NCBI GenBank assembly: GCA_964453665.1
Contig: CAYVQT010000033.1
Location: 1 to 38,193, forward strand
Direction of reading: 5' to 3'
Source: DAOUTY01 sp964453665
GTDB lineage: Bacteria > Chloroflexota > Dehalococcoidia > SZUA-161
DNA length: 38,193 nt
Part shown: piece by piece, positions 25,064 through 33,381 of the stretch
Numbering within the stretch: position 1 is the stretch's first letter
How the letters are laid out: every line of letters starts with the position of its first letter
Made by a program: the position numbers and the translations under genes
The notes under the pieces: generated by a model
What the model was told of the DNA's origin: nothing
Database searches by the model: none
The model's input: only the letters and a program-made list of their open reading frames with translations

Positions 25064-25904
25064 CCTCGGCTTCCACTGCCATCAGGTCGATGTACTTGAT
25101 GAAGTAATAATAGGCAATGGCCTCAAACGAGGCGAGTTCTATAACCTCCCTGCCGATGACATTCCGAGGCTCAGGCAGCTAATCGAACATAATAAGCTTG
25201 ACTGGAGCATTCATGCTCCTTTGACGCGACTTGACTGGTATCCACAGCCGCCGACATGGTCCTTTCTTTGCGATGCGGACGCGGACAACAGGGAATTGAC
25301 CATGAAGATGATCACTTTAACTGTAGACCATGCGGAGGAATACGGGGCTGAATACGTTGTAGTTCACTTCCCGTCGCCGGCATCGGATGAATCGGGTGAG
25401 AACGACGGGAAACTCGAAGCGATCGCCTGGAGGAGTTGCGAGCGTCTGGCGGAGCTCAGCTTGAAGAGGAATATCCCCATTCATATGGAGGGTGTGGGTC
25501 AGAGCCGTCTAATCAACGCTGAGTTCTTAAGGGCAGTGCTCAAAGAGTTCTCTCCCCTTAGTTATTGCTTCGACACCGCTCATGCGAATCTTGCCGCTAT
25601 CTACAACGGATTTGATCTGTACGCATTTCAGGAGGAGTTGCTGCCATATATAGGCTCGGTCCATCTCTGGAATACCCGCAATCGCGAGGACTACCTCGCC
25701 TTTCGCCATATCCCTGTACATCCCAGCCAGAGCCCGGAAGATGGTTGGGTTGACATAGAGCGGGTGCTGAGAGCGCTGAATCCCGATAGGAGTTCTTTAC
25801 CTGTCATCTTTGAAAGTGAGCGCCATTATCCTGAGTCACTGGGCAACTACGATTACCGTGAGGGAGTGAAGTGGGTGAAGGAACTACTGGAAACATCGTC
25901 CTGA
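25056..25904 (+). CDS. Xylose-isomerase-like TIM-barrel protein in the aro operon
   Basis: A 282-aa protein of the sugar phosphate isomerase/epimerase (AP endonuclease 2) superfamily. Successive strand ends carry likely metal or substrate ligands: 'SIHAPL', 'VVVHFPSP', 'IPIHMEGVG' (Glu), 'YCFDTAHANL' (Asp, His), 'GSVHLWNTRN' (His) and 'VIFESERHY' (Glu). The exact substrate is unknown. It overlaps aroC and aroKB, so it is tied to the shikimate genes. The superfamily includes 3-dehydroshikimate dehydratases, so a shikimate-pathway substrate is conceivable. No aroD (dehydroquinate dehydratase) is in the window. Confidence 0.8.
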   Translation: MINLGFHCHQVDVLDEVIIGNGLKRGEFYNLPADDIPRLRQLIEHNKLDWSIHAPLTRLDWYPQPPTWSFLCDADADNRELTMKMITLTVDHAEEYGAEYVVVHFPSPASDESGENDGKLEAIAWRSCERLAELSLKRNIPIHMEGVGQSRLINAEFLRAVLKEFSPLSYCFDTAHANLAAIYNGFDLYAFQEELLPYIGSVHLWNTRNREDYLAFRHIPVHPSQSPEDGWVDIERVLRALNPDRSSLPVIFESERHYPESLGNYDYREGVKWVKELLETSS

Positions 25905-27580
25905 CCGGTTTCTCCTACACAGGCAAGACGAAGGCCGGGCAGGAAGTAGCCAGAAAGCTGTGCTGGCGATTTGTCGATATCGATGAGGAGATAGTGAAGC
26001 TGTGCGGCAAGCCGATTGCTGATATATTCGCTCAGGATGGTGAGGAACGGTTTCGTGAGCTTGAAAGTCAAGTGCTGGAGAAGATGTGCCGTGATAAAGA
26101 GCTGGTAATCTCGACCGGCGGCGGTGCCATCGCGAATGCCGTTAACCGGGAGTTGATGATGGACAGCGGCGTGGTTATTTGCCTCGAAGCGAAGCCGGAA
26201 ACCATATATCGGCGGCTGCTTGAGGATGCCAGGAAAAGCGGTGACCAGGAGGTGCGGCCGCTGCTCACCGTGCCGGAGCCGCTGAAGCGCATCGAATCGC
26301 TTAAAGGGTCTCGCCAGCCTTATTATGCGCTGTCGGATTGGACAGTGCACACTGACACTTTAACCGTTGAGCAGGTGGCGGAGGAGGTAATTCGCGGCTG
26401 GAGGTACGGGGAGCGCGAGAGAAGAAGAAAGGTTACCCTCCTCTCTATGCCTGGCGCAGGGGAAGTCGATGCTCCGTACCATGAGCAGCAGGGTGCTGCG
26501 ATTGTGGTGAATACAGCGACAGAAAGCTACCCGGTATTCACCGGATGGGGCTTCCTGGATCATCTGGGAAGTCGGATGCGGGACGCCGGACTCCGGGGCA
26601 GCGCCTGTATTGTAAGCGATGACCATGTTTTCCCTCTGTATGGCGATAGAGTGAAGGCAATATTGCAGGAAGCCGGATTCACCGTGGGCACTATAGCGGT
26701 GCCAAATGGTGAACGGAGTAAGTCCTTTGAGACGGCAGGCAGCCTCTACAACTTTCTTGTGGAACATCGTGCGGAGCGTAGCGATTGCATCGTAGCATTG
26801 GGTGGTGGGGTGGTAGTGGATCTGGCGGGGTTTGTAGCTTCCACTTACCTTCGTGGTTTGCCTCTGGTTCAGGTTCCTACCAGCCTTATCGGTATGGTCG
26901 ATGCCGCTATCGGGGGGAAGGTGGCGATCAATCACACTGAGGGTAAGAACCTGATAGGAGCCTTTTATCAACCGAGGCTGGTTCTTGCGGACATCCAGAC
27001 TCTGACCACGCTGCCGCAGCGTGAGTTGATCTCGGGTTGGGCAGAGGTGATAAAGCATGCCATGATTTGCGACCAGCATCTACTGGAACTCCTGGAAAAA
27101 CAACCACGGGAGCTGCTTGCCCTGAAGGAGGATACTACGACTGATATTGTGGCGCTTAGCGCTGCTATTAAAGCTAGGATTGTAAGCGAGGACGAGAAAG
27201 AGCGTGGGATTCGGACTATCCTGAACTACGGTCATACCATTGGTCATGGTCTGGAGGCGGCGACGAACTATGAACGTTTTCTGCACGGGGAGGCGGTAGC
27301 TGTCGGGATGGCAGGGGCAGCTATGATCAGTCAGCGTCTTGGATTGCTGTCCCAAGAGTTGGTGAGGCGGCAGGATGAAATACTAAGGAGATTCGAGCTG
27401 CCTGCGCGCTGTTCGGATGTTGAGTTTGGGAGTGTCATGCAGGCTATGGAACTGGACAAGAAGATTAGAGGGGGAAAAGTGAGGTGGGTCTTGCTTGCCG
27501 GCGTCGGGCAGCCGGTGATTCGTGATGATGTTCCCTATGAGGTGGTGGAGAGCGTAACCCGGGAACTATTGCAAAGTTAG
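25871..27580 (+). CDS. aroKB: Bifunctional shikimate kinase / 3-dehydroquinate synthase
   Basis: A 569-aa fusion. Residues ~5-175 are shikimate kinase: P-loop 'LTGFSYTGKTKAG', 'FVDIDEEIV', 'RELESQVLEKM', 'STGGGAI' and lid 'RPLLTVPEPL'. Residues ~210-569 are dehydroquinate synthase: 'PNGERSKSFETAGSLYNFL', 'ALGGGVVVDLAGFVAS', 'QVPTSLIGMVDAAIGGKVAIN', 'GWAEVIKHAMI' and 'LNYGHTIGHGLE'. The two activities are pathway steps 5 and 2, so they are not consecutive. Such fusions are known, for example in Thermotoga. The start is GTG 25871, inside the previous gene (34-bp overlap). Confidence 0.94.
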   Translation: MGEGTTGNIVLTGFSYTGKTKAGQEVARKLCWRFVDIDEEIVKLCGKPIADIFAQDGEERFRELESQVLEKMCRDKELVISTGGGAIANAVNRELMMDSGVVICLEAKPETIYRRLLEDARKSGDQEVRPLLTVPEPLKRIESLKGSRQPYYALSDWTVHTDTLTVEQVAEEVIRGWRYGERERRRKVTLLSMPGAGEVDAPYHEQQGAAIVVNTATESYPVFTGWGFLDHLGSRMRDAGLRGSACIVSDDHVFPLYGDRVKAILQEAGFTVGTIAVPNGERSKSFETAGSLYNFLVEHRAERSDCIVALGGGVVVDLAGFVASTYLRGLPLVQVPTSLIGMVDAAIGGKVAINHTEGKNLIGAFYQPRLVLADIQTLTTLPQRELISGWAEVIKHAMICDQHLLELLEKQPRELLALKEDTTTDIVALSAAIKARIVSEDEKERGIRTILNYGHTIGHGLEAATNYERFLHGEAVAVGMAGAAMISQRLGLLSQELVRRQDEILRRFELPARCSDVEFGSVMQAMELDKKIRGGKVRWVLLAGVGQPVIRDDVPYEVVESVTRELLQS

Positions 27581-27583
27581 ACA

Positions 27584-29341
27584 ATGAGGTTATATGAGAA
27601 GATAGTCACGAGGCTACAGCGCCTTTTTAGCTGGTTAACTTCCTCAGAGACAACTACAGGCTTAGCCTTGGCTACGCTGGTAGGGATTGCCGCCGGTTTG
27701 GGAGCTGTGGCCTTCAGATGGTTGATATCAAACTTCCATTCGCTTTTCTTTGATGGCGGGGAACGGGTATTCGGAGCACTCGGAAGATACCATGTCATTC
27801 TGATACCGGTGATCGGTGGGCTCCTGGTGGGGCTCATCGTCCATTTCTTTGCCAGGGAGGCCAAGGGGCATGGTGTCCCCGAAGTGATGGCGGCGGTTGC
27901 TGCCAGAGGCGGGCGTATCCGCTCTCGTGTAGCGCTGGTAAAGACATTAGCTTCTTCTATATGCATAGGGAGCGGGGGGTCGGTGGGTCGTGAAGGGCCG
28001 ATTGTACAAATCGGCTCCTCGGTAGGTTCAACTGTTGGACAATGGTTTAGACTACCCGAAGACTGGTTGAAAACGCTTGTCGCCTGTGGCGCTGCAGGCG
28101 GCATATCAGCAACTTTTAACGCGCCCATCGCCGGCGTATTTTTTGCGCTTGAGGTGATCCTGGGCCGATTCATTACCCGCAGCTTCGGGTACGTTGTTGT
28201 CAGCTCCGTTGTGGCCGATATTGTAGCTCACGCGTTTCTGGGTGATGAACAATCTTTCCTGGTACCTGCTTACAAGCTGGTCGCCGCATGGGAGATACCC
28301 ATATATGCCGTTCTCGGCATTGCTGCCGGTGTCGTTGCTCTCGTCTTCATCTACGTTCTGTACAAAACGGAGGATATATTCGATGCCTGGAAGTTCCCAC
28401 CGTTTCTGAAACCGGCCGTAGGTGGGATCTTCATCGGACTTATTGGCCTTTACAGCTTTGATCTCTTTGGCGTTGGCTATGGTGGGGTAGAGAAGGCTCT
28501 CCTTGGCGAAATCGCCCTGAGCACTTTGCTCTTTATGGGGTTGCTGAAGCTGGTAGCAACCTCGATTACCATTGGTAGTGGAGGTAGCGGAGGTGTCTTC
28601 GCTCCCTCCCTGTTCATAGGAGCGATGTTTGGCGGCGCTTTCGGTGCGATGGCCAACCGAATTTTCCCGACAATTACTGCTCCTTCGGGTGCTTATGCCA
28701 TGGTGGGCATGGCAGCGGTGTTCGCAGGGGCGGCACGGGCTCCTATAACCTCTATCATCATCTTTTTCGAGATGACGAGGGATTATGACATCATTCTGCC
28801 CCTGATGCTGGCGGTGGTTATCAGCACCATCGTTGCCAGGGGGTTTAACCCTGATACTATCTACACCACTAAGGTGCGCAAGGCTGGAATTGACCTTAGC
28901 CGTTATGAGGATGTTGATGTAATGAGGTCTGTTACTGTGGCCAGTGCCATGACCCGAAATTTCCCCACTGTTTCCACTGAGATGCCGGTGAGTGAGCTTA
29001 TGTCTAAACTTGCCAGGAGTGGACATCATGGTTTTCCCGTTGTTGACAAGAACGGCTCTCTCTTCGGTTGTGTTACCTTAGCCGATGTTGAGGCTCATAT
29101 GACAAGTGATATCGAAAGCCTCAAGGTGGAGGATATAGCTACGAAGTCGCTGATTGTAGCGTTTCCTGATCAATCTATGCACGAGGTCATGCTCAAGCTG
29201 GGGGCAAAGGATGTGGGACGTATACCGGTAGTAGACCGCGAGGACAGGACCAAACTATTGGGAGTATTGCGGCGACATGATATTATAAGTGCATACCGAG
29301 GAAAGCTCAAGGAGAGTACCAGACGTGCGAGAGGTTACTGA
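27584..29341 (+). CDS. CLC-family chloride channel/antiporter with CBS pair
   Basis: A 585-aa membrane protein with about ten hydrophobic segments and two CBS domains in the last ~130 residues. CLC filter motifs are 'GHGVPEVM', 'GSGGSVGREGPIVQIG' (gating Glu) and 'GSGGSGGVFAPSLFIGA'. By hand alignment to E. coli ClcA the internal proton glutamate (E203) is Val here ('FFALEVIL'), which could mean weak proton coupling or channel behaviour. CBS domains often bind adenine nucleotides. It begins 3 bp after aroKB, so it is cotranscribed with aromatic genes for no obvious functional reason. Confidence 0.92.
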   Translation: MRLYEKIVTRLQRLFSWLTSSETTTGLALATLVGIAAGLGAVAFRWLISNFHSLFFDGGERVFGALGRYHVILIPVIGGLLVGLIVHFFAREAKGHGVPEVMAAVAARGGRIRSRVALVKTLASSICIGSGGSVGREGPIVQIGSSVGSTVGQWFRLPEDWLKTLVACGAAGGISATFNAPIAGVFFALEVILGRFITRSFGYVVVSSVVADIVAHAFLGDEQSFLVPAYKLVAAWEIPIYAVLGIAAGVVALVFIYVLYKTEDIFDAWKFPPFLKPAVGGIFIGLIGLYSFDLFGVGYGGVEKALLGEIALSTLLFMGLLKLVATSITIGSGGSGGVFAPSLFIGAMFGGAFGAMANRIFPTITAPSGAYAMVGMAAVFAGAARAPITSIIIFFEMTRDYDIILPLMLAVVISTIVARGFNPDTIYTTKVRKAGIDLSRYEDVDVMRSVTVASAMTRNFPTVSTEMPVSELMSKLARSGHHGFPVVDKNGSLFGCVTLADVEAHMTSDIESLKVEDIATKSLIVAFPDQSMHEVMLKLGAKDVGRIPVVDREDRTKLLGVLRRHDIISAYRGKLKESTRRARGY

Positions 29342-30230
29342 GGTAGCAGAGGCCACATTCGCCGGCGAAATAGCGCGGAAACCACAGGGCAAGGGAATAA
29401 TAGATTACATAACTTTGCTGAAACCGCGTGAGACGGTTTTACTGGCTTTCATCGGGGTTTGTTCCGCGATAATTGCCGGGCAAGGCAGTGCTCCCTGGGA
29501 TGTGCTTTTACTCGCCTTAGCGGCAATCACGCTGGGGAGCGCTGGCGCAAACGGCATAACCAACTACCTTGACAGGGCTGTTGATGCCAGGATGAGGAGA
29601 ACCCATCTGCGCTCGCTGCCTGCGAAGCGAATAGTCCCTGCCAGACGCGCTCTGATGTGGAGTGTATTCTTAGTGCTTGTTGCTCTAACACTGTCCTGGT
29701 TCCTGCATCCGCTTTGCTTTGTCTTCGGTCTCAGCGGTACTGTTGCGGCCTCAGTCTTTCGTAAAAGAGTGATGTGTGTTGTTCAAGGTGGGATTGCGGG
29801 GTGTGCGCCGGTGCTCATCGGTTATGTGGCTGTTACCCATCAACTGGATGTAACCATACTCTTCCTCTGTGTTCTTATTGCTATTTGGATCCCGCTGCAT
29901 GTTTGGAGTGTCATGGTCGCTAACCGCGAGGACTATCTCCAGGCCGGGGTTGTGTATTTCCCTGTGACCTGGAGAGCCGGGGATGCAATAAAGGTATTGA
30001 TGTTGTTGTCGGTTATGCTCTATGCGGCATCTATTGCTCTCTGGGCGGTGGGTGAGTTCGGTTGGCTCTATTTCGCAGTAGCGAACGTCCTGGGCATCGT
30101 CATGGTATACGCGAACTACAATCTCCTTAAAAGCGGTGCCTCAAGGGATGCATGGAAGGTTTATAAGCTTTCCGCTTTTCCTTACCTTGGTGTGATATTC
30201 ACTGTCCTCTGTTTGAATTTCTGGGTCTAG
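29289..30230 (+). CDS. ctaB: UbiA-family prenyltransferase, probable heme O synthase
   Basis: A 313-aa polytopic membrane protein of the UbiA superfamily, with about eight or nine helices. The first Asp-rich motif 'NYLDRAVDARMRRTHLR' and the second 'VANREDYLQAGVVYFPV' fit protoheme IX farnesyltransferase, which adds a farnesyl group to heme b. Start choice is open: GTG 29289 overlaps clc by 53 bp, and GTG 29325 is an alternative. No heme-copper oxidase gene is in the window, so the use of heme O or A cannot be judged; another UbiA substrate remains possible. Confidence 0.82.
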   Translation: MHTEESSRRVPDVREVTEVAEATFAGEIARKPQGKGIIDYITLLKPRETVLLAFIGVCSAIIAGQGSAPWDVLLLALAAITLGSAGANGITNYLDRAVDARMRRTHLRSLPAKRIVPARRALMWSVFLVLVALTLSWFLHPLCFVFGLSGTVAASVFRKRVMCVVQGGIAGCAPVLIGYVAVTHQLDVTILFLCVLIAIWIPLHVWSVMVANREDYLQAGVVYFPVTWRAGDAIKVLMLLSVMLYAASIALWAVGEFGWLYFAVANVLGIVMVYANYNLLKSGASRDAWKVYKLSAFPYLGVIFTVLCLNFWV

Positions 30231-30236
30231 TTCTTG

Positions 30237-31418
30237 ATGAGCCAGCTCTTCCAGCTAGCCAAGACGTGCTCCGAAACCGGAGCTCGTGTCGGGACACTGA
30301 TAACCCCTCACGGCTCAGTGTCGACGCCTCTTTTTACTCCGGTGGGAAGCCAGGGGACAGTTAAGACCCTGACGCCTGATGAGCTTAAATCACTGGGTGT
30401 GGGGATGGTTTTGGCCAATACATACCATCTCTATCTCAGGCCCGGGGTGGAGGTCATCAGAAGGTTGGGGGGACTACACAGGTTTATGTCCTGGGATGGG
30501 CCGATTCTCACCGATAGCGGCGGTTTCCAGGTATTCAGCCTGGGGCACCTCCGCCGCATAGACGACGAAGGCGCCCTGTTCCGATCGCATATAGATGGCA
30601 GCGAGCGCTTTCTTACCCCCGAGCTGACCATCGAAATCCAGGAGGAGCTCGGTGCCGACATCATAATGGTGTTCGATGAATGCCCACCCTATAGCGATGA
30701 TTTTAAAGCCATACGGCGGGCTATGGAGCGCAGCCATCTCTGGGCGGAAAGGTGCCGTCGAAGGCACAGGAGGGAAGGGCAGGCGCTTTTCGGTATTATA
30801 CATGGGGGCACCCACGCCCAACTGCGGCGACAGTCGGCGGAGTTCCTCACATCGCTGGACTTTCCCGGGTATGCCATAGGTGGCCTGAGCCTGGGGGAAC
30901 CTAAGGAGTTGATGCATGACATGCTGGATGAAACGGTTCCCTTTATACCCGGGGACAGACCACGCTACTTGATGGGGGTGGGCTCACCGGAAGACATAGT
31001 GGAGTGTGTCGCACGTGGTATCGACATGTTTGACAGCGCCTTACCTACCAGGCTGGGCAGGAATGGCGCGTTTTTCAGCCGGAACCGCCGCCTCAATATA
31101 GGGAACACTCGCTTTAAAGAAGAAAACGGGCCGGTCGACCCGGAATGCGACTGCTACACATGCCGTAATTTCTCCGCTGCTTATCTCCATCACCTCTTCA
31201 AGTGCCAGGAGCTTCTAGCCTATCGATTGGCCACGCTCCACAACCTGAGTTTCATCGTGAGATTGATGGAACGGATAAGGCAATCAATCATTGACGGTAC
31301 CTTCCCCTCATTCAGAGAGACCTTTCTCCGGCGCTACCAACCCACCGATGCTGATGTCAGGGCGGAGCAGAAGCAGAAGTGGCTGGAGTCGCGCCCGGGC
31401 AAGCAGCCTCCGGATTGA
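30237..31418 (+). CDS. tgt: tRNA-guanine transglycosylase
   Basis: A 393-aa enzyme exchanging guanine 34 for preQ1 in the queuosine pathway. Seen: 'LANTYHLYLRPG', 'LTDSGGFQVFSL' (substrate Asp), 'VFDECPPY', 'GIIHGGTHAQLRRQSAEFL', 'AIGGLSLGE', the nucleophile region 'GIDMFDSALPTRLGRNG', and zinc ligands in 'CDCYTC...HHLFKC'. ATG 30237 is preferred over TTG 30234. It closes the tight aroC-to-tgt run; the sequence changes abruptly to A+T-rich DNA after it. Confidence 0.96.
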   Translation: MSQLFQLAKTCSETGARVGTLITPHGSVSTPLFTPVGSQGTVKTLTPDELKSLGVGMVLANTYHLYLRPGVEVIRRLGGLHRFMSWDGPILTDSGGFQVFSLGHLRRIDDEGALFRSHIDGSERFLTPELTIEIQEELGADIIMVFDECPPYSDDFKAIRRAMERSHLWAERCRRRHRREGQALFGIIHGGTHAQLRRQSAEFLTSLDFPGYAIGGLSLGEPKELMHDMLDETVPFIPGDRPRYLMGVGSPEDIVECVARGIDMFDSALPTRLGRNGAFFSRNRRLNIGNTRFKEENGPVDPECDCYTCRNFSAAYLHHLFKCQELLAYRLATLHNLSFIVRLMERIRQSIIDGTFPSFRETFLRRYQPTDADVRAEQKQKWLESRPGKQPPD

Positions 31419-31730
31419 GGTTTAGGTTCGTAAAGGAGAATTTTAATATAATAGAATGTTTCTCAATCGGATTGTTAGATATAGAACTGGCGACAAAAGG
31501 TAATACTACCCAAACATTTATGGTCTGCGCCGATGTGCTATTTGAGGGCTAAGCTTGAATAGATTTGAAAAAAACCAGCGTTTAAGTTCATGTATTATAA
31601 ATTGCTTAAAATTAATTTGGGATGTACTATTTCTACATCGGTTTAAAATCATCGTATTTTGATTATCATTAATGATATCTGTAATATATATTAGAATTAG
31701 CCTATATAGCGCTCTTATAGGATTAATAAA
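31419..31730 (+). other. A+T-rich gap upstream of the ATPase-SIR2 pair
   Basis: A 312-bp gap. It includes an unused-looking Shine-Dalgarno (AAAGGAG near 31434) soon after tgt, a short inverted repeat GATGTA/TACATC at 31621-31638, a possible weak promoter (TTGCTT 31602-31607, TACTAT 31625-31630, 17-bp spacer), and the better promoter described separately. No gene or RNA is recognised. This is probably the left edge of transferred DNA. Confidence 0.45.
31659..31687 (+). promoter_or_regulatory. Promoter with palindromic spacer upstream of the ATPase gene
   Basis: TTGATT, a 17-bp spacer and TAATAT. The perfect 14-bp palindrome TATCATTAATGATA (31664-31677) overlaps the last base of the -35 and occupies most of the spacer, an ideal operator position for a dimeric repressor. 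The leader would be about 37 nt, with AGGA 8 nt before the ATG. Confidence 0.55.
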
Positions 31731-33341
31731 ATGACAACAGATGTCCCTGACTTTGACTTGAAGATAAAGAATTATCGTTGCTTCTCAGATCATAGGCCAG
31801 TTCATATTGCAATGAGAAAAGGCTTTACTGCTCTAATTGGCGTTAACAATTCTGGAAAGTCTGCCTTGCTAGAATTCCTTTTCGATTTAAGAGATATTTT
31901 TGGCCAAATGGCTAATAATAGTAATCTATGGGTTAACGCGTTGCGCCCTGGTAATAGTTTCAATTTCGCTAAGGCAATATCTATTCGTGATGCAAGTGAA
32001 CTATTCTGCAATGCTAATAGTCGCGACATGACTATTGAATTGTCTATTAGTAAAGAATTAAATCAAGATTGCAATGCTTATTTACCTGACCGTATAGTGC
32101 TTACAATAGCAAACAGAACGAACACATGTATGCCACAAATAGTTCTAAACGGTGAAATTCTGGAAATAGCACCAGACGTGGGTATAAGTAGCAATGGAAC
32201 TAATATTTACAATATTTCTGATATTCGAGTCGACTTCAGTGGTTACATTCGAGCATTCAGAGCACTTCATGATACTATGTATATTGGCCCTTTTCGCAAC
32301 GCCATTAATGTCGGTGGGAAGAAAGACTATTTTGATATTACGATAGGACAGCAATTTATTGAATCTTGGCTAGCCTTAAAAACAGGAGACAATACCAAGG
32401 ATAACAAGCTCGTATTAGACTTAACGGATGATATAGCCAAAATTTTCAGATTCAACAGGTTGGAGATTAATGCTTCTCAAGATAAATCAACACTGAAAGT
32501 ATTCATTGATGGAAAGACGTACAGACTCGATGAACTGGGATCAGGACTAGCACAGTTCATAATCGTCTTGGGTAATGTTGCTCAAAAGAAACCTTCCTGG
32601 GTTCTCATTGATGAGCCTGAATTAAACCTTCATCCGAGTCTTCAGATAGATTTTCTTACAACTCTAACAAATTATTCAAGTTATGGTATTCTGTTTTCTA
32701 CACATAATATAGGTCTCGCCCGCGCATGCGCTGAAAGAATCTATTCATTTCGTCTCGACGATAACCAACTAAGTGAAGTTAGAGACCTTGAAGCAATACA
32801 AAATCTGTCCGAGTTTCTAGGGGAACTTAGCTTCTCAGGATATAGAGAACTCGGTTTCGATAAAGTACTGCTGGTAGAAGGACCAACTGATGTCAGAACA
32901 GTTCAACAGTTTCTTCGAAAATACCGAAAAGACCATGAAATTTTATTGCTACCTCTTGGAGGTTCAAGTCTTATAAATGCGACATCCGAGGCTGAACTGG
33001 AAGAGATAAAGCGAATTACTAACAATGTTTATGCCTTAATTGACAGTGAGAAAAAGTACGCCAATGCTCCTATACAAAAAAAAAGGCAGTCATTTATTGG
33101 AATTTGCGATAAAGTAGGCATAAAATGTCACATTCTTCAATACCGTGCTATTGAGAACTACTTCACGGATCGGGCTGTTAAAGCTGTCAAAGGTGAGAAC
33201 TATAGTGCTTTGCAACCCTATGATAAACTAGCGGATGCGTATCCCGGGTGGGGGAAGTCGGAGAATTGGCGTATAGCACGCGAGATGTCCATTAAAGAAA
33301 TCAAGCAAACAGACATCGGCGAATTCATTGATTCACTTTGA
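31731..33341 (+). CDS. OLD-like ATPase with C-terminal TOPRIM nuclease domain
   Basis: A 536-aa two-domain protein. Residues ~8-345 are an ABC-type ATPase: Walker A GVNNSGKS (37-44), signature-like 'LDELGSGLAQF', Walker B 'SWVLIDEPELNLHPSLQ' (~290-305) and H-loop 'FSTHN' (~323). Residues ~375-480 look like an OLD-type TOPRIM: 'VLLVEGPTDV' (Glu ~382), 'YALIDSEKK' (~433-441, Asp plus Glu where many have DxD), and 'RAIENYF'. This layout occurs in OLD nucleases, GajA of Gabija and fused PARIS-like proteins. No helicase partner follows; the next gene is SIR2-like. Likely an invasion sensor or nuclease of a defence module. Confidence 0.85.
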   Translation: MTTDVPDFDLKIKNYRCFSDHRPVHIAMRKGFTALIGVNNSGKSALLEFLFDLRDIFGQMANNSNLWVNALRPGNSFNFAKAISIRDASELFCNANSRDMTIELSISKELNQDCNAYLPDRIVLTIANRTNTCMPQIVLNGEILEIAPDVGISSNGTNIYNISDIRVDFSGYIRAFRALHDTMYIGPFRNAINVGGKKDYFDITIGQQFIESWLALKTGDNTKDNKLVLDLTDDIAKIFRFNRLEINASQDKSTLKVFIDGKTYRLDELGSGLAQFIIVLGNVAQKKPSWVLIDEPELNLHPSLQIDFLTTLTNYSSYGILFSTHNIGLARACAERIYSFRLDDNQLSEVRDLEAIQNLSEFLGELSFSGYRELGFDKVLLVEGPTDVRTVQQFLRKYRKDHEILLLPLGGSSLINATSEAELEEIKRITNNVYALIDSEKKYANAPIQKKRQSFIGICDKVGIKCHILQYRAIENYFTDRAVKAVKGENYSALQPYDKLADAYPGWGKSENWRIAREMSIKEIKQTDIGEFIDSL

Positions 33342-33381
33342 ATTATGTAATTTAAGACAGGAGAATTGATCCTCAAGGGGA

